This document shows positions 12,389 through 24,110 of a DNA stretch of 64,000 nucleotides, one piece after another. The stretch lies in NCBI GenBank assembly GCA_948099385.1, contig CANUEZ040000199.1, positions 2,366,001 to 2,430,000 on the forward strand. Direction: 5' to 3'. The notes under the pieces were generated by a model. It ran no database searches. It was not told where the DNA came from and saw only the letters and a program-made list of their open reading frames with translations. The translations under genes and the position numbers were made by a program. The stretch's first letter is position 1; each line of letters starts with the position of its first letter. This DNA comes from Fasciola hepatica. Its lineage: Eukaryota > Platyhelminthes > Trematoda > Plagiorchiida > Fasciolidae.

Positions 12389-12679
12389 TGTGCTACTTGG
12401 GTAAGAATTTAATCTTAAAGGCTTCCAACTCGGATTCGCAACCTTGCTACTGCGTCAGACTCCGCAAAACTTCACCGCAAAATACAAGCCCACTCCTTTT
12501 TCAGTTTAATACTGAAGTTGCTGCCAAGGAATTTATTAGCCTAGTCTTTTGTCGTTTCCAATACATGATTCAAGCGGGCAATAATACTTCCCGATAGAAA
12601 CTTTCTACAACGAGAAGTTTGCAAAAGCCATGCGAAGCACTACAACCTTGGTAAACAGTTAGCCAGGAGTCCCTCTCAG

Positions 12680-13577
12680 TTGGTCGATTTACCAAGCGTC
12701 GGCCATCATACGAAAACCTCTTCCGTAGTTAATCGCAAAAAAGCTGTTGACCCAGATAGCTTTTCAGTCTCCACTCCACCTGGGCCGCGTTGCAACCGTC
12801 AAAACTTGCAAAATAGTCTCAATAAGGCGGTCCAACCCAATGTACTCCCTGAAGTCCACAAAACTGTTAAGAGCCCCCTTGACTCCAAGACTAGTAACAA
12901 ATTATCATACAAAAAGCCGATTGACATGATTCCTTCGACTAGCTCAAGAAGTGTCTGGTCGAACTTACAAACTACTCCCACAGAATTAGTTCAAAAAACG
13001 AACGCCGACCCTCGCGGGAGTCCGAAATCCAACATCGGTTTGGAAAAACAGCCCAATAACTGAAGTAGAGTCAGTAATTCCTCAACTATCGATGTCAGAA
13101 CTGGCCATCCCTTGCATACCTCGGAAAGGCGCGGGACTAGATGTATCTCTACCGGTATCCGTAGCGAACTTGAGAATAAATAGAGTAAATGTGCGGGCAA
13201 AACCAGTCATCTCACCCCGGGGATCCAGGCCTAGCTCTCCGAACCCAATCAGTCTTCCGCCTTCAGGCAGAGTGAATCATAACAACACTTCTTCCAACAA
13301 CGAAAAAGGAAGTTTCGGCAAGACTACTCAGACCGTTATGTCAGTATTTCATCCAAATGCAGTTCAGGTTGACTACCTACGGCCTACCCGACCACATTCA
13401 TCCTGCTTCTCAAGTCCATTTAGTCGTAAGCCTTCAGACTCAATGCCACCTTATCCAAACTTGCCAGTTTTCCTGTGTCCTCTGAGTGTCCTGCTTCCTC
13501 CCATACCATATCTCCTCCCACACCATCCCACACTCGACCAGTGGCTACAATTTCCCCAAGCCCGGCAAACAACTTAA
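12680..13577 (+). pseudogene. ORF1-like low-complexity coding region of LINE LA
   Basis: Two open frames, 12680-13063 (127 codons) and 13092-13577 (161 codons), are rich in Ser, Thr, Pro and Asn and have no folded domain I recognise. They sit directly upstream of the endonuclease region, where CR1/jockey elements carry ORF1. ORF1 proteins bind RNA, but no zinc knuckle or other nucleic-acid-binding motif is visible here, so the assignment rests on position. A stop and frame change lie between the two frames. Confidence 0.42.
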
Positions 13578-13599
13578 GGTTCATACATTCGATGTACTT

Positions 13600-14390
13600 C
13601 ATAGCCATGATAATGAAAGCTTCACAAATGCACTTTTCAAAGCTCGCTCCCTTGTGAGTAAACTTACTTCTGTCCACTCCTTCGCAATGCAGCCTCGCTC
13701 GGATGTGATCCTAGTAACTGAAACTTGACTTACTGATAAAACTACCCTCCGACACATCTCCATACCCGGTTGTAATATATTTGCTACCAACATATCTGAG
13801 AGACATGGTGGTGGATGTCTTGCTTATAGTAAGAGCAGTCTTGGAACACACTTACTCCAACTTCCTGTCTTTGATAAGGCCCAGGACTCTGTTTGGATCT
13901 CTATACCACTGCTTCAGGGACAGCCCGTCGTTGGTTGTGTTTACTGTCCGCCGGGCTACAACATGGGCAACGTAAATGCAATCACCGATGTGTTCTGTCA
14001 CGTAGCTGAAATCCCGCACGCTGCTAAAACCATAGCGGAGGACTTCAACCTCCCTGGCATTTGTTGGACAACACTGAATTCCTCTCCGAAATTATCCAAC
14101 TATATCCCATGTATCCGTGCAGACGGATGGAAGCAACACGAGAGAATCACCAACCAGAGAGAACAATATTATGGATCCTATCTTAAACTTAGGCCTCCGA
14201 AGTGTAAAGGAAAATGTCCTTAGCCACCTTCCTGGTTGTGATCATAAATTCATAAAATGTGAACTCTCCGTTCAGCTGCCTCACCAGGAAAGCCCGCAAA
14301 ATCGAAAATCTTTTCGAAATGCGAATTGGGATACTTTACCCACCATTCTGGGATTAATTCTTCCAAACATCTGATCCTCAGCTGACGTCG
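13600..14390 (+). pseudogene. AP-endonuclease domain of LINE LA
   Basis: Across several frames the sequence gives ALFKARSLVSKL, then PRSDVILVTET (the catalytic Glu block), HGGGCLAY, VVGCVYCPPG and EDFNLPGICW (from GDFNLPGIDW). This is the order seen in LINE apurinic/apyrimidinic-type endonucleases, which nick target DNA to prime reverse transcription. A stop follows the TET motif, and the GD of the GDFN motif is changed to ED. At least two frame shifts separate it from the RT frame at 14394. Non-functional. Confidence 0.8.
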
Positions 14391-14393
14391 GAT

Positions 14394-15464
14394 GTGATGT
14401 ACTCTAGCTTATTCTGCCCTTTGAAAACCATCTCTCCCGGGATATTCGAGTTTAGTGGGAGAAAGACCTATCGACAACGAAAGTTGCAACGTAAGTTCGA
14501 CAAGTTGCAACTTGCCTACGAGAGGACCAACAGCCTTTCTATCCTCCTCTGCCTCAGCCACCTCTCACGCAAGCTACTAAGCGAAAATGAGAACAAGCTG
14601 GAGAAGCAAGAACTCTACGCTCTCAACCAGCCGAATAAAATGGCCCACCTCTCTGGCCCCACTAAAACTCGAAACCCCCGCTGTACAATCAAAATACCAT
14701 ACCTGCTCCTATCAGAGAACTTTTATATTAGCTCGCCTCAGTTAATCGCTGAGACATTCAATAATTTCTTCGCTTCTACCTTCATAACAGACCACAATAG
14801 TCCGACCCAGGATCTCACCTCCTTGACTGCCGATACCTTGTCAACCGTAGTATTCTCAGTCAACGAAGTCAGAAAGCTGTTAAATTCCACCCGGCCTATG
14901 GCTCGCGCTGGACCCGATGGTATTCCACCAGCTCTGTTTCGTCTTGGCGGCCCGGACATTGTGACGCTTTCGCTGAACTTAATTAACCCCTCAATGTCAC
15001 AAAGCATTTTCCCGTCCCAGTGGAAAACTTTTGTTATCGTTTCCCTCCATAAGAGGAGTGCTTTACATGACCCTGCTAATTACCGCCCCATAAACCACAC
15101 TCCCATTACATCTAAGATAATGGAACACGAAATTAAAGATGAGACTCCAAATTTCATCCTCACCCGTGGGTTAATAAATAGAAACCAACACGGCTTCTTA
15201 AAGTCTAGATCGTGTCTGACCTGCCAACTTGATTTCCTTAATCTAATCACAAGGTCGGCTGACTCTGGAATGGCACTTGTCGTTATCTTCCTTGATATGA
15301 CGAAAGCATTTGATCGCATGCCCCATAATCAGCTGCTAACCAAGGTTAAATCTTACGGCACAACAGACCCACCCTTTCCTTGGTTGTCATCCTATCTTAG
15401 CATGAGATTGCAAGCAGTGAACATTGAAGGTTGCCTCTCATCACCCCAGCCAGTCACGTGGTGA
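14394..15464 (+). CDS. Reverse transcriptase N-terminal half of LINE LA (356-codon frame)
   Basis: The open frame holds the RT fingers and palm. AETFNNFFAS lies around residue 120, GPDGIPPALFR around 180, FPSQWKTFVIVSLHK with NYRPI around 220-235, NQHGFLKSRSCLT around 270, and the first catalytic block VVIFLDMTKAFDRMPH around 305. RT copies the element RNA at a nicked chromosomal target. The frame ends just before the second catalytic block, which lies downstream in another frame and is damaged. This is therefore a relic frame and not a complete enzyme. The upstream start codon is arbitrary. Confidence 0.85.
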   Translation: MMYSSLFCPLKTISPGIFEFSGRKTYRQRKLQRKFDKLQLAYERTNSLSILLCLSHLSRKLLSENENKLEKQELYALNQPNKMAHLSGPTKTRNPRCTIKIPYLLLSENFYISSPQLIAETFNNFFASTFITDHNSPTQDLTSLTADTLSTVVFSVNEVRKLLNSTRPMARAGPDGIPPALFRLGGPDIVTLSLNLINPSMSQSIFPSQWKTFVIVSLHKRSALHDPANYRPINHTPITSKIMEHEIKDETPNFILTRGLINRNQHGFLKSRSCLTCQLDFLNLITRSADSGMALVVIFLDMTKAFDRMPHNQLLTKVKSYGTTDPPFPWLSSYLSMRLQAVNIEGCLSSPQPVTW

Positions 15465-16335
15465 TATACAGGGCAGTGAGTTAGGCCCACTTTCATTTCT
15501 TCCCCACATTACCGAAGTATTCAAAGTAATACGCCATGGCACCGCGTTTCAAGATTGTATATTCCTTTGAACCCCATACCTTGACCTATACCCTCACCAA
15601 AATAGCTGACGACCTAAACGCTGTTGACGATACTTGGTAAATGAGTTTCTCCGCTGCTAAGAGTGCCATTCTCAAATATAAAAGTCAAATTCCTCCTGAG
15701 TCCCTCGCCTTAAGCGGCTCTTTCATTCCTACTACTCCGCTAGTACGAAATCTCGGTCTACAGTATTTATGCATGTTCTTCTTTCCAGAACAAGCCACCT
15801 ACCAGGTGGCCAAGACAAAGAGAACGATAGCCCTCATCTGCAGAACTTTTAGAATGCGCGACAGCCAGCTTCTGATCTTTAAATCCCACGCCAGAGCGCA
15901 GCTCGAGTATTGCCCTCTGATTTGCACGCACATGCGCAAATCTGACAGACTTGCAATCGAGAGAGTTCAGCGATCCTTCACTAAACGCTTACTCCGCTCA
16001 TCGTCTTCCTTGAATGGCAGAGAGATTTGAGCTAATAAGGCATGAACCCCTGCGTCTACGACGTATGAAACTCAATCTTTATCCTCTATTCAACCTCCTA
16101 CATTCTAGAGCGCATACGTCCATCACTAACATGTTTCGCTCAGGACGCACCTTACCCTCTCCGTAACCGAAATCATACTACTAAAGTCCCACACTCCAGG
16201 ACAAAACTAAGAGAAAGGCTCTTCATCACCGTTTACTCCCGCATTTGGAACAGACTGCCTGAAGACATTCGGGCCTGCCAGACACTAGGCCGTTTCAAAA
16301 TTTTCCTCAAAAAATATTTAGACGTCACCGTAGTA
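15465..16335 (+). pseudogene. Reverse transcriptase C-terminal half of LINE LA
   Basis: Continues the RT after a frame change: SELGPLSFLPHIT (from GSVLGPLLFLIYIND), then a segment reading KIVYSFEPHTL where the FADD catalytic Asp pair should precede it. That position reads as unrelated residues, so the active site is lost. The 129-codon frame at 15641-16030 carries LVRNLGLQ, the RAQLEYCPLI block and ERVQRSFTKRLL. NRLPEDIRACQTLGRFK near 16255-16310 is the usual C-terminal end. Inactive. Confidence 0.82.
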
Positions 16336-17948
16336 CTACATTTAACCCATGCGTGCGCCACGTTGGAACAAGCTTATGAAGGTAACCTAGATTTTTTGAA
16401 TTGATAAAGAAAGCACGAACCGGTTAACATCCTTTGCAACATCAACGTCGCCTACCCCATATGCCTTCTCCATCGCCAGCATATTAGTACCCCTTAGAAT
16501 GACTTGCATCACTGACACTGCGCTTGTTAGATTCTCCCCAATTCACGCGCTCCAACGTCTCCCATTTATTATCTCCATCATACTTAACTCGCTTTACTCG
16601 GTCCGAACTGACCCCATTCCCCTCCTTTATTTTGCCCTAACGTCCCAACACTAAACCCAATTCCGGCGACCGTCATTTACCTACAAATCATCATTTTTAT
16701 TCCTAGTTTTCGCTATTATTCTTGTATTCTTATTCAATCCCAATAGCTCACAGTGCTCATTCCTTCCAAAGCAGCCTACGTCTAAATTACCGAACTTCTC
16801 TTCTCACCATTGACCGTTGATCCTCGGCTGGGGGTATCCCAGACTGCGTCTCTCTATTCTTGTTTCCAGACGCTAACCGGCGCGCATCTCCGTTTTGATG
16901 TCTTGGAATGATCCGGAGATAATACCGGCGAACTACGTGGCCCACACTTCTAGCTGAAAATCTGACACTTGCCTATCGTTCCGAAGCTCACTCATGACCC
17001 TGTTCTACAGGATCCCTTGCAATCTCCTAGACTAATCCATCTCTACTTCTGTGTGATCTCGACCAACATCACCTGTTCAAATCCCACCGGTGTGGGGCGT
17101 AGTCAGATCTGCCGCTTTAGCCGGTGCACAATGGACATGCAGGACGTCTGAAACGATGTGCGGGCGGAACTTGATTAGTGGATCGCACCTCCTGCCTCCA
17201 TAAGTGTTTTTCAGGTTAGGTATCCAGCTTACGGTCAGCCCCACCAACCAGCACTGGTTGCGGATTAAGAAAAACCAAACGAAAAGAACACCATTTACAT
17301 ACTCAAAATGCTGCGAGTATGCTGCCGTCTCCCTCAGCCAACATGGACTCTCCATCGTGCCCGCTTCCAAATTTGTTTTTATAACTTACCGCGTTGCACG
17401 CCCGGCAAAATTTGCTTTCGCTGGTGCATAATTATCGCGAACTAAAAAGCCCATCAACATTATTGGCTCGTTGTTCCCGGTCCACTTCCCCGCGGTTTCA
17501 TGCTGAACTGTTCACCAGTCTTATTTGTAAACTTAACCGTTCTCTAAGATAAAGCTCATCCCTTTTTGCTACTATTACCGATATACTCTAAAATCCAACG
17601 CATTTATTGTTGCCATTCACTTCCGTACCACAATCTTCAAGCAGTATATGACACTGCGAAATATATCTCGAGATTTCCAATAATCGATGATTCTGTGATT
17701 GTTTGCTTCCTCTGTCAGTTCTAATGTTCGCCCGCTTAAGGCTGTTGCACTGCAATATCCTTATTTTGCAAGGTATCATGTCACACACACGCATACCTGG
17801 TAGGCTGTTGTACTGCAGAATTCTGTTCGGTCGCCATCGAGTGGTCCACCTTCTGTAATGAACATGGACTGGTAGTCTCCCACCCGTCACCTCATCATTT
17901 TTGCCAGCTGTCTCTCCTACTGTTGTGGTTGATCACCGTACATCGATT

Positions 17949-18060
17949 TTTCATGTTGACGCATCATATTCCTTTCTTTTGAAAACAAATCAATCCGCCT
18001 AAAGTCTATATGTTTTTATCCGGCTACTTCTTTCACCATCACTTTGGCAACCACGGTCCA
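17949..18060 (+). repeat. Diverged direct repeat, unit 1
   Basis: Pairs with 18353-18463. Shared blocks include TTCATG-TGA-GCAT, CAATCC-C-AAAGTC, ATATGTTTT and ACTTCTTTCACCATCA. The units lie about 400 bp apart in the same orientation. Origin unknown. Confidence 0.75.
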
Positions 18061-18352
18061 GGCGTGTAGTCCATTGGGTTTATCATACGCTGCGCCCGTA
18101 TCCGGATGCCGAACTTTGCAAACCTATTCATCGGTTATTCTGTGTATCTCCTTTCCCATGCTCCATTCCGATAGATCGTCTCAGACACTTCCGATACTTG
18201 ATGCATTTTTTTCACCACGTGAAGCCTTCGCTGGGGACTATCAGTATGTAAATACTTACCCGTCATTTAACTGGTCATTTCTCTTGCAAGCCACGTTTCC
18301 GCCACTATCGTAGCTACACACCACACGCCGATTTTCTTTTGCCAGTTACCAG

Positions 18353-18463
18353 TTTCATGCTGATGCATTACATTACTTTTTTCTGAAAGCAAAACAATCC
18401 ACTCAAAGTCCATATGTTTTATCCGGTCACTTCTTTCACCATCAATTTGACACCCACAGTCCA
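18353..18463 (+). repeat. Diverged direct repeat, unit 2
   Basis: Second copy of the block at 17949-18060, differing by scattered substitutions and small indels. Confidence 0.75.
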
Positions 18464-19214
18464 GTGTGTTATTCGCTTTGTTTTACAACTGGCTCATGGG
18501 ATATACGGTCACTGAACTTCACAACTGTAATCCACGACTGGTCTTCTTGGTCTTTATGTGCAATGCCACCATCTTTCACCGTCTAGTTTTACATCGTAAC
18601 TTCTCTCATACATTGCAAAGCTCTATTGCTTGATTACGTCTTCTTCGGGAATGTTTTTTCCACGACACCCATATGTCTGTCAATCCAGTTTGCTTCTCCG
18701 ACAGGACGGTGTTCCTTCCGTAAGATTTGTGTGACTTCTTACTACTCCCGATCCACTGCAAACTTTGGCAGAATAACTACCCCCCACCTGGAGCCGGCTT
18801 GACAACCTGACCTTCAGCTTGAATCCACCGGGCGGTACCGCAACAAATGACTTGAATGCTCTCCCTTACATTCAATCGCGTTCATATAATTGCACAATCC
18901 TCCTGTAACTCTGATTCAGCTTTCAGCTGTACTGTTTGAACTTGCGTTGCAGCATGCTTTGGAGGTATCCGAAATCAACTGTTATAACTACTATTATTAT
19001 TACTACAGCCATGTCCAGTCAAAATCAGCCACTGGAGTAGTTGTGGGTCCCATTGGGGACAGTAATGGTAACCGCACACTCGACAGTAGTGCCAAATCGA
19101 GACAATTCGATAGCACATCGAGACAGTTCACCAGCGAGAAGATGGACTGAACCAGGTATGCAAACCTCCACTAGACCACAGTTTATGCCGCCAATCCCTG
19201 CTTCTGCAGACGAA

Positions 19215-20840
19215 GTGTAAATCGCCATGAGGTTCCCAAAAAACCAAAGGCATCCGGTCCAGACCGCACCAATGTTGCTGTCCTACGCAGCTTTGCCCAA
19301 GTAGTAGCGGCCTCTCTCACCCGGCTGTACTCCAGGTTGTTGGACAGAGCACAGTTACGTGAGGACTGGCCGACGGCAAAATTCGTTCCAGGACACCAGG
19401 GAGGGTTGAAGAAAGAGACACGAAACTACCAGTCGGTTAGTCTGCTACTCGTGTCACTCAAAATAATGAAGGGACTGATAAGAGTTCGCATGGTCAGTGA
19501 TCTGACGGATAATGGTATGGTTTACAACAGACGACACGGGTCTGTCAAAAATAGGTCGTGCTAGTCCAACTTGCCGTCTTCTTTGGAGGAAGCACCGGCC
19601 AGGTTAGACAGGGGTGAACGAGTCGGTGTCCGCCATTTGGATCTCCAGAAGGCTTTTGAATCCGTGAGCCACCGACTTCTATTGCGCAAAATAGAAGCTC
19701 TCGGTATAGCTCTCCAGATAATGGAACGGACCCAGGAGTATCTCACAAACCAAACATTTCACTTTGTGGTGAAAGGGCACAAGTCCACGAGGTCTACGGC
19801 TGCCAGTGGGGCCCCTCAAGGGTCAGTCCTGGGCCCTCTTCCGTTTCTGACCTATATTTATGACGTATAATGTGGCGCACAAATCCCAGGCTACCTGTTT
19901 ACGGACAATCTGAAGCCTGTGAGTGAACCAGAAACCGCATCACTTCAAGAAGATTTGAATGGGGTTCACAAATGGACCGCATAGCTGCAACTGCCTCTCC
20001 GCATGTGTAACGGTAGGCATCACGCCCAGTACATCGGCGGAGAATTAATATCCCTAGGCTCACACAGCCCAAAAAAATGACGAAGGTTACGGTCACCACC
20101 GACCTTGGAGTCCTGCTGAACAATCGCTACCAGCCACTTTCGCAGTGTCTGGATGCCTACGACAAGGGGCACCGGTGGCTCCGCCAACCGTCACCCACAG
20201 TAGCTTCCGGAGAAGCCTATGTGTCGATGCCTTTCTACATAACGCTATTAAGGACACACTTGGAATATACTGCTCAAGCTTGGGCTCCGGCTCGTGCGCT
20301 GGGCACAGCTGTCCTTGGGAAAGTGCAGTGATACTTCACCAGACTACCATATGGACTCGGGGGCAGTAAATACACCAAGAGGTTACTGACCCTCAAAGTC
20401 TTCTCCACGAAAAGTAAAAGACACAGGAGTGACCTCAAAAGACCTTAATCAAATCCGAACACTGACCATTCCAACGGGGCAGTTGTTGTTACTGGCACTG
20501 GATTTCACACCCATGAGGCTGGAGTTTGAGCTCGTGAAGCCCAGAGCAAAGAAATTACAGAAAAAAAATTTATTTGCTCGCTGCGTTATTAACCCATGAA
20601 GAGCACTGCCGGCTGAGGTCTTGTCGGTCACTTCGGTTTGGGCTTGAAGGCTGGCTTCATACACTCCCTGGAAGCATTTAAATCTACGTGGTTCAGTGGC
20701 AATACTGGAAGCTGCGTTGTTCAATCTTCCGTCACAACTTCCCATTATTACTACACCCACCTCTGACTCTCTCCACCACTCCCCCTCCAACACCTCCGTC
20801 TTGTTCTCCTTACTCCCAAATGCACCACTATTAAAACTTT
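19215..20840 (+). mobile_element. 5'-truncated CR1-like LINE (L0), decayed
   Basis: Plus-strand LINE that begins within the RT fingers: VPKKPKASGPDRTN is followed by YSRLLD-AQLREDWPTA. Next come a broken NRSC*SNL segment, the catalytic block VRHLDLQKAFESVSHRLLL (19620-19680) and SGAPQGSVLGPLPFLTY (19800-19860). The second catalytic block reads LFTDNLKP, so FADD has become FTDN. C-terminal homology continues with many frame changes to about 20700. Start at the fingers indicates 5' truncation, common for LINE copies. Inactive. Confidence 0.85.
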
Positions 20841-21480
20841 AACTAGGAGCTGCCCGTGTTTGTGACAACCTTGGGGGGGGGTTAGACTTGGAAAAAGACC
20901 AAGTTCTTAACCGCGGGACCGCCACACTCCCCCTTCAATCCTGAACCTGGTAACGACCAGAGCCCGAATGGCTTTGAACACCAAGAGGTCGGGGAACACA
21001 TGGGTAAGAGTGACAATGAAGCACCCCAATTTATTCCAAACCTTCAGGGAATAAGTGCGCCTGATAAATTCAGAAGAGACTTCTCTAAGGTAAACCAGAA
21101 TAGCCTGGTAGAACTGAGCCTTCGGATAGACTACGAAATGGTGATCGAAGACTAAAAGGTGGAAAACCAATGGGGTTGGATAAAGGGCAGGTGGCAGGAA
21201 ACAAAGGAGACCGTCGCACCACTTAGGGGAGTCAAGCGAAACTGATCGCCACTGTGGTGGACAAGCCGAATGAGAAAGACTCTAAAAATGAAACAAAGAG
21301 CATTCAAAAATTACAGAGGTACCAGCGTCTACCGGGCCTTCCCACATTTTAGTGCAACGAGAACTAGACTATCTGGGATACAGAGCGGTGCAGAAACAAC
21401 TACGAGTTAAGTGTTGCGCGGAAAGCCAAAAGCAATCCGGAAGCATACTATAACCAAGTCCTATCTAAGGCATCACTGAG

Positions 21481-21840
21481 TGTAAGGTTTATCCCTATCG
21501 TGAGTAACTCGTGGCCTAAATAATGAGCCCCAAGGTCAGATTACGATTGATTTGTTAATTCCAAGGCACTGAATTAAAAATCGTGAGGATGTAAGTTAAG
21601 CAAAAAACCTCAACTATACTGCCACAATGAAGACCAGAGCACAGCAAGTATCACTGTCAGGTACCATCGTCACGGCAGTCCAAGTTCAAACCAAAATGCA
21701 CCAAGGCACATGAGGAAAACGTAAACAAATGCTTCAGTGTAATCGTTGTTACTTGCTGTACCTGTTCGGGGTCAATAAGATAAAGAGAGTAGTCTCAACA
21801 ATGCGACGGCTGAGGAGGATTACCACACATGCACTTTACA
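21481..21840 (-). repeat. Solo-type BEL LTR inside LINE L1
   Basis: A 360-bp interval starting TGTAAGG and ending TTTACA. It aligns with the BEL2 LTR at 50668-51045, sharing GTCACGGCAGTCC, GGGTCAATAA-ATAAAGAG and TAGTCTCA. It is flanked by CTGAG (21476-21480) and CTGGG (21841-21845), a 5-bp target duplication with one mismatch. No internal BEL sequence is attached, so it is best read as a solo LTR left by LTR-LTR recombination. Orientation is inferred from the BEL2 copy. Confidence 0.78.
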
Positions 21841-22364
21841 CTGGGGAAAGCCGTAGACGGGCTCAGGAACTCACAGAGAGTGCGGGCAATAAGCAGACAG
21901 GAGAAAGCGGGGATTCTGTTGAGATTCTTCCAGCAGGTGTTTAAACAGAACCAGGGGGCTGAGGGGCTACGTGCAACCAGAGGCAGTGAAGTCTCAGAAG
22001 TGGAGGACGAAGGAATCAACACAGAAGAGGTGTCAAACAGCCTGATTCAGCTGGACGTACCCGAGGCGACTGGGCCGGATGACATCCACCCAGCAATACC
22101 AAAGCCACCAGCGCCTATTCTGGCTGAATCTTCAGCTAGGCTGTTCAACGCGTCACCAGGCAAGTGTGTACTACCAAAAGGCTGGCTTGTATCGATCATC
22201 ACATCCGTTTATAAAGGTGGAGACGGGGACACATGTACCAGTTACAGACCAATTAACTCGACACCAGTGGTGCTTAGCATTCTCCAGAGAATACTACGAG
22301 ATAAAATAGTAAGGCATTTACATAGAAACAAGCTGGTGATTGCCAACCGGCACGGGTTCTGGCA

Positions 22365-22369
22365 CAAGC
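22365..22369. repeat. Target-site duplication CAAGC, left
   Basis: Matches 29066-29070 on the far side of the BEL element. Confidence 0.92.
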
Positions 22370-22746
22370 TGTTACGAACGTTTGAGCAATGCGTAGCCAA
22401 ATTCGCAACGGATCCCGAAATCAAAAGACGATTATCCGTGATATTCTACGATACTAAATTATTACAATAAACAATGACATAAACAATATACAAACCTCAA
22501 TAATACGATCACAAGGACTCAACAACGAGAAACCGAATAGCAGCGTGTGAGCAAACAGCACGTGCGTCACGCAGGTCCTGAACAAGGATGTGCCAAAGTA
22601 GCGCTCTGGGCGCGAACAAACAACAATTGGCCCAGAAAAACAACCAGTTCGTAAAGACAAGTCAACAGTGTATGGAAATGATTGGTGTTGGGAAAAATAC
22701 TGAATCGCGAGGGAAATAGGGGGATTTTCCACGACCGGCTGTTACA
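22370..22746 (-). repeat. BEL1 3' LTR
   Basis: 377 bp, TGTTACG...TGTTACA on the plus strand. Differs from its partner at about nine positions, for example GCGCTCTGGGCGCG here against GCGTTCTGGGAGCG there. Confidence 0.95.
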
Positions 22747-23447
22747 CCGCCCACCAAAATCCTCCTGCATCCTTAGCAGAGTCAAAGGTTAGGTATGAAG
22801 GTACTGGTTCTTTCTACCTACCTAGGCCCTGCTGTCAGTGCGCGCGTCTAATGCTCGTCGTCAACGTTCTACTACTGGTCGCACCTAATCCATTGGCTAC
22901 ATAGACGTGAGGCTAGTCTATATCTTCCACAAGACCAAATGATCGATGGCGGGCGTGAAGGGTCATATAGACGTTGTCCTCGTAAGGGGCCGTCCGGTCC
23001 TAGATATATGTGCTTGAGTGTGTGTGTGTTAGTGCGTGTGTGTGTGTGCCGGGGATACAATGAAATCACAGGTATGACTACACATCAAAGGAGGACTTTC
23101 TGCAATGTCAACAAAAGACAGTGTGGCAAGAAAACGAGTAAAATGTAGCATGTATGTGTGACCTGAGCTCCGCTACTTTCACATATGCAAGGGGCATTCG
23201 CTAACGACAACAAAAAGCAAAACAACGAACACTATCACATGTTTGATGGGTTTACGGGATGTAGAGTGCGTCGTGCATGCGTGTATGTATCGGGATGTAC
23301 AATGGGATCGCATTCATCACCACATATCGGAAAGAACCTTCTGTAATGTCAACGAAAGACTGCGAGCACTGTGATGTGTTTGACGGAGATCGTGTGGTAT
23401 ATATGGTGTTTCTTTATCTACCTCGATGACTGGTGTGAAAAGGTTTA
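22747..23447 (-). other. BEL1 3' untranslated region with TG-rich tract
   Basis: About 700 bp between the last coding frame and the 3' LTR. It contains a TG-rich microsatellite near 23020-23050. A purine-rich run (in the minus sense, AGGAGGATTTTGGTGGGCGG) abuts the LTR and is a candidate polypurine tract. The same sequence is present in both palindrome arms. Confidence 0.75.
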
Positions 23448-24110
23448 CTAGGCCTCAGGGTTATCAGCTCCTCCGTCTTCGCACTCGAGTAGGGTAATAC
23501 TGCGTATGTCACGAATGAGCACTCCGTTAGCTGTCTTCACCTTCACCGTTCTTATCATTCCGTCAGTGCTTTTGATGGTTTCCGTAACTACTCCCAAAGA
23601 CCAAGCGCTGAAATGTGCGCGTTCGTCGGCGATCATAACCACGTCCCTAACTTTGAATGGTCTTGTTTTGGCCAGCCACTTCTGTCGAGTCTGCAAAGCC
23701 GGTAGGTACTGCCGTAGCCATCGCCTCCAGAAGACCTTGGCCAGATAGTTCGCTCGCTTCCATCCATGGAGGTAGCTCCCACGAATGTTTACCGGCCCTT
23801 GGAAACCCTCGTTCGACCTTAACGTCAATGAGTCGTTCGGGGTGAGCGCCAGGTGGGTGGGGTCGCCGTTCATTGCTGGAACCAGGGGGCGGTTGTTCAG
23901 GATTTGCTCCACCTCCGTCATGACGGTTTCAGCGTCTCGTCGTCGGGCGGCTGCTGCTCCATGATTGACAGCAATATCCGTCTGGCGGACCGGATCATGC
24001 GTTCCCATATGCCGCCTCGGTGGCTGGCCTGTGGGGGGTTGAAATGCCATCGTATGCGGTCGGCCACGGTTCCGTCCTGCAGTTCGTCCCTGTTTATGTT
24101 TTTGTGACAA
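23448..24110 (-). CDS. BEL1 Pol C-terminal domain (DUF5641-type), 220 codons
   Basis: This frame holds the conserved block after the integrase core: TEVEQILNNRPLVPAM, HLALTPNDSLTLRSN, FWRRWLRQYLPALQ-RQKW and a C-terminal GVVTETIKSTDG...RDIRSITLLE. Pao elements carry this domain at the end of Pol, where it is thought to assist integration. It is in a different frame from the integrase core, with a one-base slip near 23925. The same slip is present in the palindrome copies, and the deduced 220 residues look identical to theirs. The first codons of the frame are antiparallel noise from the other frame; the real domain starts near TVMTEVEQ. Confidence 0.88.
   Translation of the reverse strand: MSQKHKQGRTAGRNRGRPHTMAFQPPTGQPPRRHMGTHDPVRQTDIAVNHGAAAARRRDAETVMTEVEQILNNRPLVPAMNGDPTHLALTPNDSLTLRSNEGFQGPVNIRGSYLHGWKRANYLAKVFWRRWLRQYLPALQTRQKWLAKTRPFKVRDVVMIADERAHFSAWSLGVVTETIKSTDGMIRTVKVKTANGVLIRDIRSITLLECEDGGADNPEA

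Larger units (their letters stand above)
12660..16340 (+). mobile_element. CR1/jockey-type LINE (element LA)
   Basis: A plus-strand non-LTR retrotransposon with parts in canonical order: a Ser/Pro/Asn-rich ORF1-like region (12680-13577), an AP-endonuclease region (about 13600-14390), and reverse transcriptase (14394 to about 16335), ending in the conserved C-terminal block with NRLPEDI near 16255. Several stops and frame changes show it is inactive. The 5' border is inferred from where open coding begins. The 3' border is where protein homology ends. It differs in sequence from the L0-L4 LINEs later in the window and is a separate family. Confidence 0.82.
16340..19200. other. No gene seen; pyrimidine-biased stretch with a direct repeat
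   Basis: The plus strand is pyrimidine-rich. I found no protein family here. Open frames at 17077-17370 (minus) and 17588-17890 (minus) show no motif. A diverged direct repeat of about 110 bp is listed separately, and a short ATT-rich run lies near 18985-19005. Confidence 0.55.
20870..22369 (+). mobile_element. CR1-like LINE (L1), left part, interrupted twice
   Basis: Plus-strand LINE. The left end covers the linker between endonuclease and RT: ENQWGWIKGRWQETKETV near 21170, then ARKAKSNPEAYYNQVLSKAS at 21415-21475. The 360-bp BEL-type LTR (21481-21840) interrupts it, after which the frame resumes as GKAVDGLRNSQ. The RT fingers follow: ATGPDDIHPAIP, GWLVSIITSVYKGGD, SYRPI and HGFWHK. At 22369 the 6.7-kb BEL element interrupts it, and the LINE continues at 29071. 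Joining the ends around each insertion keeps the RT order, which proves the nesting. Confidence 0.88.

Noticed and set aside
23012..23055. TG-rich tract as an independent repeat or CRISPR-like array
   Set aside because: It is a microsatellite inside the BEL1 3' region and recurs in both palindrome arms with length change only.
23506..23748. Plus-strand frames opposite the BEL1, A and B coding regions
   Set aside because: They are antisense shadows of the integrase, RNase H and C-terminal domain and repeat wherever those domains occur.
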